From DASZUK01 sp035547695 (GTDB taxonomy: Bacteria > Actinomycetota > Acidimicrobiia > Acidimicrobiales > RAAP-2), in NCBI GenBank assembly GCA_035547695.1, contig DASZUK010000033.1:1-64000 (forward strand): DNA of 64,000 nt, written 5' to 3'. A program made the translations under genes and the position numbers. The notes under the pieces were generated by a model. It searched no databases. It was not told where the DNA came from and saw nothing but the letters and a program-made list of their open reading frames with translations. This document shows positions 56,695 to 64,000 of the stretch, piece after piece. Position 1 is the stretch's first letter; each line of letters starts with the position of its first letter.

Positions 56695-58736
56695 TCGGTG
56701 TACAGGTTGACGGCGGTCCCCTTGGGCTCGGGGGTGCCGGCGAGGGGGACGGTGGTGAACACCTTGCCCTTGGGCGGCCCGTACACCTGGCCGACGGTCA
56801 GCCCGGCGGCCTGCAGGGCGGCGGTGGCCTTTGTCACTGTCTGCTTGGTGACGTCGGGCACCGGCACGGTCTGGGGGCCCTTGGAGACCACCACGGTGAC
56901 GGTGGTGCCGAGCTTCTCGGGGGTGCCGATGGGCGGTGTGGTGCCGATGACGGCCCCGGCGGGGACGGTTGTGGAGTACTGCTGGGCCTCGGTGGGGGCC
57001 AGGCCGGCGGCCTTGATGGCTGTGGCGGCCTGTGTGTAGGTCTGGCCGGCCACTGTGGGCACCGGCACCGGCTTCTTGCCCTCCGAGACGGCCACCAGGA
57101 TGGTGGCGCCGTAGGGGGCGGCCTTCACGTCGAGGGTTGTGTCGTACGACCAGTTGATGACCTGGCCCTCGGGGACGGTGCCGGCTGTTGTGTAGGCCAG
57201 CAGGGCCGGGCAGGTGGCCTTGAAGTGGGCCTCCTGCAGCAGCCGGGTGGCGGCGTTGCATGTCAACCCGGACAGCGACGGCACCGCCACCGACGGCAGG
57301 CCGTTGGAGGGCACCACGTGGATGACCGACCCCTCCTTCAGCCGGGTGCCCGGCTTGGGCGCCTGGCTGATGACCGATGTGGCCGGCACCGTGATGGAGT
57401 GCTGGGCGGGGTCGGTGACCAGGGTGAAGTGGTCGGCGGCGGCGGCCTGGCGGGCGGCGGCCACGGTCTTGCCGGCCAGGGTCGGGGTGGGATGGCTGGG
57501 GGTGAAGGCGTCGTTGGCCGCGGCCAGTCCGAGGACGACGCCGGCGGCGGCCAGCAGCACGGCGGCGGCGGCCACCACCCACGGCCACCGGCGGCGGCGC
57601 TTCTTGCGGACCACCGGCGGGGTCCAGGCGTGCTCCGGCGGCCCGGTGGGCGCGCCCCACCCGCCGGCCTCGGCTCGGGTGGCGGCCTCGGCCCGGGTGG
57701 CAGGCCCCGCCCACCCGGCGGCCTCGGCCCGGGTGGCGGTCTCGGCGCGCTCGACGGCCTCGACGTCGAACGGCTGGGCCGGTCGGGCCAGGTCGCCGGC
57801 CACCTGGGCCGGCGCCGCGACGGTGGGGGTGCCGGCGACGGCGGTCATGTCGCGGACGTCGGTGGCGGCGGACGGCGTCGGGGTGATGCGCAGTGGCAGC
57901 GGGGTCGGCGGCGGCAGGGAGGCGGCGGCGGCCTCCAGCAGGGCGGCCATCCGGGCGGCGTCCAGCCGGTCGAACACGTCGGGGGCGGTGGCCCGGGCCA
58001 GGACGTCGTCGAGGGGGCCGAGGGCGGGGTTCCGGGGCAGGGTGGCCCCCACCCGGGCCATCAGGGTGGCGACGGTGGTGTCGGCGACGAAGGGGACCTG
58101 GCCGGTGAGGGACTCGTAGAGGACCAGGCCGAGGCCGTAGACGTCGGAGCGGCCGTCGACGTTGCGGCCCTCGGCCTGCTCCGGGGAGGCGTACCGGGCG
58201 GTGCCGACCATGGCGCCGGCCGGCTCGGTCCAGGCGGCCTCGGCCAGGGCGCGGGCGACGCCGAAGTCGGCGATGCGGACCCGGCCCTCCTCGTCGAAGA
58301 GGAGGTTGGCGGGCTTGATGTCGCGGTGGACCAGGCCGCGGGCGTGGGCGTAGGCCAGGCCCTGGGCGGCCTCGGCGCCGAGCCGGGCGGCCTGGGCGTG
58401 GGTGAGCCGGAACTGGCGGTCGAGGACGTCGCGGAGGCTGCCGCCGTGGAGGTACTCCAGGACCAGGTAGGGCTCGTCGGCGTCCTCGCCCCAGTCGAAC
58501 ACCCGGAGGATGTGGGGGTGGTTGAGGCCGGCGACCGACCGGGCCTCGGCCCGGAAGCGCTTCAGGAAGGACTCGTCGCGTGCCAACCCGGGTTGCAGGA
58601 CCTTGACGGCCACCCGGCGCTGCAGGGAGACGTCCTCGGCCAGGAACACGTGGGCCGACGCGCCGGTGCCCAGTGCGGAGATCAGCCGGTACCGGTTCCC
58701 GAGGACCCGGCCGATGGAATCGGTTATCGACGGCAT
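56691..58736 (-). CDS. pknB: PASTA-domain serine/threonine protein kinase (PknB-like)
   Basis: 681 residues. The kinase domain spans about 10-270: GTGASAHVFLA, Lys45 in VAVKVL, VHRDIKPANLLFD with catalytic Asp139, and DFGVA. A Pro/Ala-rich juxtamembrane linker leads to one membrane helix near 387-412, then four PASTA repeats to the C-terminus. Such kinases sense muropeptides or lipid II and control cell wall growth and division. It is not next to pknA, pbpA or rodA as in the usual cluster, so a second PASTA kinase may exist elsewhere. Thr codon ACA is frequent only in the extracellular part. Confidence 0.93.
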   Translation of the reverse strand: MPSITDSIGRVLGNRYRLISALGTGASAHVFLAEDVSLQRRVAVKVLQPGLARDESFLKRFRAEARSVAGLNHPHILRVFDWGEDADEPYLVLEYLHGGSLRDVLDRQFRLTHAQAARLGAEAAQGLAYAHARGLVHRDIKPANLLFDEEGRVRIADFGVARALAEAAWTEPAGAMVGTARYASPEQAEGRNVDGRSDVYGLGLVLYESLTGQVPFVADTTVATLMARVGATLPRNPALGPLDDVLARATAPDVFDRLDAARMAALLEAAAASLPPPTPLPLRITPTPSAATDVRDMTAVAGTPTVAAPAQVAGDLARPAQPFDVEAVERAETATRAEAAGWAGPATRAEAATRAEAGGWGAPTGPPEHAWTPPVVRKKRRRRWPWVVAAAAVLLAAAGVVLGLAAANDAFTPSHPTPTLAGKTVAAARQAAAADHFTLVTDPAQHSITVPATSVISQAPKPGTRLKEGSVIHVVPSNGLPSVAVPSLSGLTCNAATRLLQEAHFKATCPALLAYTTAGTVPEGQVINWSYDTTLDVKAAPYGATILVAVSEGKKPVPVPTVAGQTYTQAATAIKAAGLAPTEAQQYSTTVPAGAVIGTTPPIGTPEKLGTTVTVVVSKGPQTVPVPDVTKQTVTKATAALQAAGLTVGQVYGPPKGKVFTTVPLAGTPEPKGTAVNLYTE

Positions 58737-58762
58737 CGAAGCGGCTCCAGGCTACCGAGATA

Positions 58763-58779
58763 CCCCCGCCCTCCGGGGG
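58763..58779. terminator. Small GC hairpin between ligA and the PASTA kinase gene
   Basis: CCCCCG and CGGGGG pair around CCCTC in the 51-bp gap. Modest strength and no T-run; a weak terminator or processing site after ligA. Confidence 0.4.
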
Positions 58780-58787
58780 ACAGTAGC

Positions 58788-60881
58788 TCAGCCAGGGATC
58801 TGTCCGGTCTCGAGCAGCTCGCCGAACCGGGCGGCGTCGACGACCGGGATGCCCAGGGCCTCGGCCTTGGAGGTCTTGGCCGCCCCGGGGGCGTCGCCGA
58901 CGACGACGGCGAAGGTCTTCTTGGACACCGACCCCGGGGACTTGCCGCCACGGTCCACGACGGCCTGCTCGGCCTCCTCACGGGTGTACCCGGGAACGGT
59001 CCCGGTGACCACCACGGACTTGCCGGCCAGCACCCCGGCGGGCTCGGCCGGCTCCCCGGTGGCCAGGACGCCGCCCTCGGGGACGCCGGGCTCGGCGGTG
59101 TTGACGCCGGCGGCCCGGAGGCGGTCGAGGACGGTGCGGTTGACGGGGCTGGCCAGGAAGGTGACGACGGCGTCGGCGATGACGGGGCCGATGCCGTCGA
59201 CGGCGGCCAGGGTGGCGGCGTCGGCGCCGAGCAGGGTGTCCAGTGTGCCGACGGCCCGGGCCAGGGCCCGGGCGCCGGTGGGCCCGAGGTGGCGGATGCC
59301 GAGGGCCACCAGCAGCCGGTTGAGCGGCTGGACCCTGGAGGCGTCGATGCCGGCCACCAGGTTGGCCGCCGACAGCTCCCCCATCCGCTCCAGCCCGGCC
59401 AGCGGGCCGGCCTGCAGCAGGTACAGGTCGGCCGGGTCGGTGGCCAGGCCCTCCCGGATGAGCTGGCGCACCCGCTCCTCCCCCAGCCCCTCGATGTCCA
59501 TGGCGGACCGGGAGGCGAAGTGGACGATGCGCTGCTCCCGCTGGGCGGGGCAGTCGATGTTGGTGCAGTAGGTGTCGCTCTCCCCCTCCAGCCGGACCAG
59601 GGGCTGGCCGCAGGACGGGCAGGCCTTCGGGAACCGCCACGGCGGCCGCCGCTTCTTGGGGGCTTCCGGGCCGGTGGTGACGGGGCCGACCACCTCGGGG
59701 ATGACGTCGCCGGCCTTGTGGACGATGACGAGGTCGCCGGGGCGGACGTCCTTCAGGCGGACCTGGTCCTCGTTGTGCAGGGTGGCCAGGCCGACGGTGG
59801 AGCCGCCGACGAACACCGGCTGGAGGGCGGCGAAGGGGGTGGCCCGGCCGGTGCGGCCGATGGACACCTGGATGTCGAGGAGCCGGGTGGTGCGCTCCTC
59901 GGGGGGGAACTTGAAGGCGATGGCCCAGCGGGGCGCCCGGGAGGTGGTGCCGAGCCGGCGCTGCAGGGCCAGGTCGTCGACCTTGACGACGACGCCGTCG
60001 ATCTCGTAGGGGAGGTCGTGGCGGTGCTCGGCCAGCTCCCGGCAGCGGGCGACGGCGGTGGCCGGGCCGGTGACCAGGCGGGCGTCCGGGCTGACGGGCA
60101 GGCCGGCAGCCCGGAGCAGGTCGAGGGCGTCGCTCTGGCTTCTGGCCGGCCATGTGCCGTCGACGTCGCCGACGGAGTAGGCCCAGAAGGCCAGCGGCCG
60201 GGTCGCGGTCATGGCCGGGTCCTTCTGGCGCAGGGACCCGGCGGCGGAGTTGCGGGGGTTGACGAACGTCTTGGTGCCGGCGGCCAGGGCCCGCTCGTTG
60301 TAGGCGGCGAAGTCGGCGGTGGGCATGTAGATCTCGCCGCGGACCTCCAGGCGGCCGGGGAACGGGGGGTTGAGCTGGTGGGGGACGTCGCGGACGGTGG
60401 CGACGTTGGCGGTGACGTCCTCGCCGGTGACCCCGTCGCCGCGGGTGGCGGCCTGGGCGAGGCGGCCGTCGACGTAGGTGACGGACATGGCCACCCCGTC
60501 CACCTTGGGCTCGCAGGAGAACGCCAGCCGGTCGACGTCGACGTCGGGCAGCAGCCGTCGCAGCCGGTCCACCCAGGCCGCCAGCTCGGCGTCGTCGAAG
60601 GCGTTGTCCAGGCTCATCATCGGGATCCGGTGGCGGACCTCGGCGAACAGCCCGGAGGCCGGGGCCCCGACGGTCTGGGTGGGGGAGTCGGGGGTGACCA
60701 GGTCGGGGTGGTCGGCCTCCAGTTGCCGCAGCTCGCGGACCAGGGCGTCGAAGTCGGCGTCGGGGATCTCGGGGGCGTCCAGCTCGTGGTAACGGCGGTT
60801 GTGGTAGGCGATCAGGTCCCGCAGCTCGGACGCCCGGGACGCCACCGCCTCTGTGGCCCCGGACGGCTCCGGCCCGGTCAC
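58788..60881 (-). CDS. ligA: NAD-dependent DNA ligase LigA
   Basis: 697 residues from the GTG at 60881. The domains run in order: Ia NAD-binding helices (YHNRRYHELDAPEIPDADFD), adenylation with Lys126 in CEPKVDGVA, OB fold, a zinc finger (CPSCGQPL...CTNIDCPA), helix-hairpin-helix and BRCT (SVVVTGTVPGYTREEAE). It seals nicks in replication and repair. The usual KIDG reads KVDG, a mild variant. GTG overlaps the mnmA stop. Confidence 0.96.
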   Translation of the reverse strand: MTGPEPSGATEAVASRASELRDLIAYHNRRYHELDAPEIPDADFDALVRELRQLEADHPDLVTPDSPTQTVGAPASGLFAEVRHRIPMMSLDNAFDDAELAAWVDRLRRLLPDVDVDRLAFSCEPKVDGVAMSVTYVDGRLAQAATRGDGVTGEDVTANVATVRDVPHQLNPPFPGRLEVRGEIYMPTADFAAYNERALAAGTKTFVNPRNSAAGSLRQKDPAMTATRPLAFWAYSVGDVDGTWPARSQSDALDLLRAAGLPVSPDARLVTGPATAVARCRELAEHRHDLPYEIDGVVVKVDDLALQRRLGTTSRAPRWAIAFKFPPEERTTRLLDIQVSIGRTGRATPFAALQPVFVGGSTVGLATLHNEDQVRLKDVRPGDLVIVHKAGDVIPEVVGPVTTGPEAPKKRRPPWRFPKACPSCGQPLVRLEGESDTYCTNIDCPAQREQRIVHFASRSAMDIEGLGEERVRQLIREGLATDPADLYLLQAGPLAGLERMGELSAANLVAGIDASRVQPLNRLLVALGIRHLGPTGARALARAVGTLDTLLGADAATLAAVDGIGPVIADAVVTFLASPVNRTVLDRLRAAGVNTAEPGVPEGGVLATGEPAEPAGVLAGKSVVVTGTVPGYTREEAEQAVVDRGGKSPGSVSKKTFAVVVGDAPGAAKTSKAEALGIPVVDAARFGELLETGQIPG

Positions 60882-61921
60882 GCGGCGATGCCGGCGCCGA
60901 CGACGGCGTCGGGGTCGACGGCGTCGTACAGGGCGACGGTCTGGCCGGGGGCGACCGGCCGCTGGGGGACGTCGAAGCGGACCACCGGGCCGGGGCCGAC
61001 GGTGCAGGCGGCCGGGCGGCCGTGGGCGCTGACCTGGGCGACGGCCCGGCTGCCGGGAGGCAGGGGGTGGTGCACCCAGGTGACGGTGGCCGGGTCCAGG
61101 ACGACGGCGTCGGTGACGGCGGCGTCGGGGCCGCCGACGACCACCCGGCGGCCGGGGACGTCGACGGCCACCACGTACCGGCGGCGGCCGTCGGTGCCGT
61201 GGCCCATGCCGCGGCGCTGGCCGACGGTGACCAGCTCGACGGCGTCGACGGCGCCGACGGTGGCCCCGGACTGGTCGACGACGTCGGCGGGGTGCAGGTC
61301 CAGGCGGCGGCCGAGGAAGCCGGCGCGGCCGTCGGCACCGTGGATGAAGCAGACGTCCTGGCTGTCCGGCTTGGCCGCCGTGCGGAGGCCGAGCCGGGCG
61401 GCGTGGGCGCGGACGGCGTCCTTGGTCATGGTGCCGACGGGCAGCAGCACCCGGGCCAGATGGTCCTGGCCGAGCATGGACAGGACGTAGGACTGGTCCT
61501 TCAGGGGGTCGGCCCCCCGCAGCAGCCGGTAGGGCCCGGCCCTGTCGACTCGGGCATGGTGGCCGGTGGCCAGGGCGTCGAAGCCGAGGCGGACGGCCCG
61601 GTGGAGGAGGTGGTCGAACTTGACGTGCCGGTTGCACTCGATGCAGGGGTTGGGGGTGCGGCCGGCGGCGTGGGCGGCGACGTAGGGGTCGACGACGGCG
61701 TCGGCGAAGTGGTCGGTCATGTTGAACACGTGGTGGGGGATGCCGAGCTGCTGGGCCACCCGGCGGGCGTCGTCGACGTCGGCGACGGAGCAGCAGCCGG
61801 AGTCGGAGGAGCCGCCCCACAGCTTGAGGGTGGCCCCCTCCACGTCGTGGCCGGCCTCGGCCATCAGGGCGGCGGCCACCGACGAGTCCACCCCCCCGGA
61901 CATGGCCACCAGCACGCGCAC
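60878..61921 (-). CDS. mnmA: tRNA-specific 2-thiouridylase MnmA
   Basis: 347 residues from the GTG at 61921 (GTG at 61915 is also possible). The PP-loop VAMSGGVDSSVAAALM binds ATP; catalytic cysteines lie in TPNPCIECNRHVKFD and KPDSQDVCFIHG. It thiolates U34 of Lys, Glu and Gln tRNAs using sulfur from the adjacent cysteine desulfurase, whose gene ends 20 bases upstream. The iscS-mnmA-ligA order is typical of actinobacteria. Confidence 0.95.
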   Translation of the reverse strand: MRVLVAMSGGVDSSVAAALMAEAGHDVEGATLKLWGGSSDSGCCSVADVDDARRVAQQLGIPHHVFNMTDHFADAVVDPYVAAHAAGRTPNPCIECNRHVKFDHLLHRAVRLGFDALATGHHARVDRAGPYRLLRGADPLKDQSYVLSMLGQDHLARVLLPVGTMTKDAVRAHAARLGLRTAAKPDSQDVCFIHGADGRAGFLGRRLDLHPADVVDQSGATVGAVDAVELVTVGQRRGMGHGTDGRRRYVVAVDVPGRRVVVGGPDAAVTDAVVLDPATVTWVHHPLPPGSRAVAQVSAHGRPAACTVGPGPVVRFDVPQRPVAPGQTVALYDAVDPDAVVGAGIAA

Positions 61922-61940
61922 GGAAGCGATTCTGCCAGCG

Positions 61941-63077
61941 TCAGCCGCGGAGGCGGGCCACGGCGGCGGGGACGGCGGCCAGGGCACGGTCGACGTCGGC
62001 GTCGGTGGAGGTGTGGCCGAGGGTGAACCGGACGGCGGTCTTGGCGTCGGCCGGCGGCACCCCCATGGCCAGCAGGACGTGGCTGGGCTGCAGGGCGCCG
62101 CTGGCGCAGGCGGAGCCGGCGGCGGCGCAGACGCCGTCGCGGTCCAGCAGCACCAGCAGCTCCTCCTGGTCGACGCCGGCGAACCGCAGGTGGCAGTGGC
62201 CGGGCAGCACCCGGTCCCGGGGCGCGGACTCGACGGTGCCGGGGACGGCGGCCAGCAGGCCGTCGGCGAGCCGGTCGCGGAGGGCCCGGACGCGGGCGGC
62301 GGTGGGGTCCCGTTCGGCGGCGGCCAGGGTGAGGGCGGTGGCCAGGCCGACGGCGCCGGCGACGTCGTGGGTGCCGCTGCGGCGGTCCCGCTCCTGGCCG
62401 CCGCCGTGCAGGATCGGGCGCACCGGCACCCGGGCCACCAGGGCGCCGGCGCCCTTGGGGCCGCCGAGCTTGTGGGCGCTGACCGACAGCAGGTCGGCGT
62501 CGGCGGCCAGCCGGGCCAGGTCCAGCCAGGGGGCGGCCTGGACGGCGTCGGTGTGCAGCGCGGCCTGCGGGGCGTGCCGGCGGACCAGCCGGGCGACCTG
62601 GTCGAAGGGCTGGACGGTGCCGACCTCGTTGTTGGCCAGCATGACCGACACCACGGCGACGTGGGGGCCGAGCAGGTCGGCCAGCCGGTCCAGGTCGACG
62701 GCGCCGTCGGCGTCGACGGGGGCCTCCTGGTGGGAGAAGCCGAGCCGGGCGGCGGCCCGGGCGGGCTCCAGGACGGCGGGGTGCTCCACGGACGAGGTGA
62801 CGATGGTGGCCGGGTGGCCGGGCAGGGTGCCGAGGACGGCCAGGTTGTCGGCCTCGGTGCCGCCGGAGGTGAACACCACGTCGCCGGGGTCGGCGCCGAC
62901 GGCGGCGGCGACGGCGTCGCGGGCGTCGTCGAGGGCGGTGCGGGCGTCACGGGCCAGCCGGTGGCTACCGGAGGGGTTGCCGAACCGCTCGGAGGCGAAC
63001 GGGGCCATGGCCGCCACCACCTCCGGGCGGACCGGGGTGGTGGCGGCGTGGTCCAGGTAGGTGGTCAGGCGATCCAC
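61941..63077 (-). CDS. iscS: Cysteine desulfurase (NifS/IscS family)
   Basis: 378 residues from the GTG at 63077. LDHAATTPVRPEV opens the family pattern; TSGGTEADNLAVLG, HTDAVQAAPW and the PLP Lys in SVSAHKLGGPKGAG follow, and the persulfide Cys is in AAAGSACASGALQPSHVL. It supplies sulfur to MnmA and iron-sulfur assembly. Its start overlaps the aldehyde dehydrogenase stop by 13 bases. Confidence 0.92.
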   Translation of the reverse strand: MDRLTTYLDHAATTPVRPEVVAAMAPFASERFGNPSGSHRLARDARTALDDARDAVAAAVGADPGDVVFTSGGTEADNLAVLGTLPGHPATIVTSSVEHPAVLEPARAAARLGFSHQEAPVDADGAVDLDRLADLLGPHVAVVSVMLANNEVGTVQPFDQVARLVRRHAPQAALHTDAVQAAPWLDLARLAADADLLSVSAHKLGGPKGAGALVARVPVRPILHGGGQERDRRSGTHDVAGAVGLATALTLAAAERDPTAARVRALRDRLADGLLAAVPGTVESAPRDRVLPGHCHLRFAGVDQEELLVLLDRDGVCAAAGSACASGALQPSHVLLAMGVPPADAKTAVRFTLGHTSTDADVDRALAAVPAAVARLRG

Positions 63078-64000
63078 ACGGCCTTGGCGTTGCAGAACTC
63101 TTTGATGCCCAGGGCGGACAGCTCGCGGCCGTAGCCGGACCGCTTGATGCCGCCGAACGGCATCTCCGGGGTGGAGGACACCATGGCGTTGACGAACACC
63201 TGGCCGGCCTCGATCCGGTCGACGCAGCGGGCCTGCTCGTCGGGGTCGGTGGTCCAGACGCTGGAGCCCAGGCCGAAGCTGGTGCGGTTGGCCAGGTCGA
63301 TGGCCTGGTCGACGTCGGCGGCCCGCTCGACCACGGCCACCGGCCCGAACACCTCCTCCTCGAACACCCGCATGGCCGGGGTGACCTCGGACAGGACGGT
63401 GGGCGGGTAGTACCAGCCGGGCCCGTCGGGGACGTGGCCGCCGCAGCCGACCACGGCGCCGCGGTCGGCGGCGTCGTCCACCTGGCCGGCCACCTCGTCG
63501 CGCTGGGCGGCGGAGTTGAGGGGGCCGACGTCGGTGGCCGGGTCGAAGGGGTCCCCGACGGTGAGGGCGGCCATGCCGTCGGTGAACCGGTCCAGGAACC
63601 GGTCGTAGACGTCGGCATGGGCGATGAACCGCTTGGCGGCGATGCAGGACTGGCCGTTGTTCTGCACCCGGGCCTGCACGGCGACGGCGACGGCCCGGTC
63701 CAGGTCGGCGGAGGGCAGCACCACGAACGGGTCGGAGCCGCCGAGCTCGAGGACGCACTTCTTCAACACGTCACCGGCCGCGGCGGCCACGGACCGGCCG
63801 GCGGCCTCGCTGCCGGTCAGGGTGACGGCCACCACCCGGTCGTCGGCGACGACCTTGGCGACGTCGCCGGAGCCGATCATGAGGGTGGTGAAGGCCCCGT
63901 CGGGGTAGCCGGCCCGCCGGAACAGGTCCTCCAGGTACAGGGCGGTCTGGGGGACGTTGGAGGCGTGCTTCAAGAGGCCGACGTTGCCGACCATGAGGGC
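63065..64000 (-). CDS. Aldehyde dehydrogenase, succinate-semialdehyde type (5' end outside window)
   Basis: The 3' part of the gene, at least 311 residues. Motifs are LLKHASNVPQTALYLE, TLTGSEAAGRSVA (NAD binding), Glu in LELGGSDPFVVL, and Cys in NNGQSCIAAKRF. The C-terminal PEMPFGGIKRSGYGRELSALGIKEF is typical of GabD-type enzymes. It oxidises an aldehyde to the acid with NAD(P)+. The Met at 63994 is probably internal, as the coding frame continues to the window edge. Confidence 0.88.
   Translation of the reverse strand, partial: ALMVGNVGLLKHASNVPQTALYLEDLFRRAGYPDGAFTTLMIGSGDVAKVVADDRVVAVTLTGSEAAGRSVAAAAGDVLKKCVLELGGSDPFVVLPSADLDRAVAVAVQARVQNNGQSCIAAKRFIAHADVYDRFLDRFTDGMAALTVGDPFDPATDVGPLNSAAQRDEVAGQVDDAADRGAVVGCGGHVPDGPGWYYPPTVLSEVTPAMRVFEEEVFGPVAVVERAADVDQAIDLANRTSFGLGSSVWTTDPDEQARCVDRIEAGQVFVNAMVSSTPEMPFGGIKRSGYGRELSALGIKEFCNAKAVWIA

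Noticed and set aside
58780..58800. tRNA-like string AGTAGCTCAGCCAGGGA
   Set aside because: It is the 3' end of ligA plus spacer; no acceptor stem, anticodon or T-arm can be formed around it.
57225..61490. A 1421-codon open frame on the plus strand
   Set aside because: It is antisense to the PASTA kinase, ligA and mnmA, with Gly/Val/Asp-rich composition typical of shadow frames in GC-rich DNA.
1..64000. CRISPR arrays, transposases, prophage genes
   Set aside because: No regularly spaced repeats, no DDE or integrase-type proteins and no phage structural genes were seen on reading both strands.

Overview
The window looks like chromosome from a very GC-rich actinobacterium. Leucine, isoleucine/valine, serine, GatCAB, ligA, mnmA and cysteine desulfurase genes are packed in the order typical of that phylum. 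Many genes start with GTG and many neighbours overlap by four bases (ATGA or GTGA). A steroid-type acyl-CoA gene set and an ethylmalonyl-CoA pathway segment would fit the class Acidimicrobiia or a relative, but that placement is inference. I see no rRNA, tRNA, CRISPR array, transposase or prophage.

Layout. 1-91 is a G-run plus an 8-bp tandem repeat. 92-7.2 kb holds a RodZ-tail membrane protein, a TetR regulator with a dyad operator, a cupin epimerase, a flavin reductase, a beta-lactamase-fold hydrolase, an epoxide-hydrolase-like enzyme and mutY. 6.2-10.6 kb holds three ethylmalonyl-CoA pathway enzymes (MaoC-type mesaconyl-CoA hydratase, methylsuccinyl-CoA dehydrogenase, malyl-CoA lyase) with a methyltransferase and a conserved unknown. 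10.6-13.2 kb holds a RipA-like NlpC/P60 peptidase and lgt. 13.2-18.8 kb is a lipid or steroid CoA cluster (SDR, acyl-CoA synthetase, thioesterase, EchA19-like hydratase, FadA5-like thiolase) with two boxes matching the mycobacterial KstR consensus. 18.9-22.5 kb is efeUOB iron uptake.

24-49.5 kb carries nearly the whole branched-chain amino acid pathway (cimA, ilvE, leuB, leuC, leuD, leuA, ilvC, ilvH, ilvB, ilvD) with serA, serC, an aspartate-type aminotransferase, greA, adenine deaminase and a five-gene redox cassette (ferredoxin, NuoF-like flavoprotein, heme-b membrane protein, ApbE, small Ser/Thr-rich protein). Three of the branched-chain transcription units (leuB-ilvE-cimA, leuA, ilvB-ilvH-ilvC) start with a short leader peptide rich in Leu/Val/Ile codons, then a pause-type hairpin, then an intrinsic terminator. 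These are three independent ribosome-mediated attenuators. A vapBC pair and a seven-blade-like repeat lipoprotein sit between ilvB and ilvD. 49.5-64 kb holds gatB-gatA-gatC, a hydrolase, an SCP2 protein, an MFS transporter, an SDR, a HIT-like protein, a PASTA kinase, ligA, mnmA, a cysteine desulfurase and the 3' part of an aldehyde dehydrogenase cut by the window edge.

The most unusual structural signal is a dispersed two-hairpin palindromic element of about 60-75 bp, found six times. Its stems differ between copies but stay self-complementary, and its linker is always CGGAGGA. Three copies lie inside the first codons of genes (a thioesterase, ilvH, gatB) and are translated in frame, much as Rickettsia palindromic elements are.
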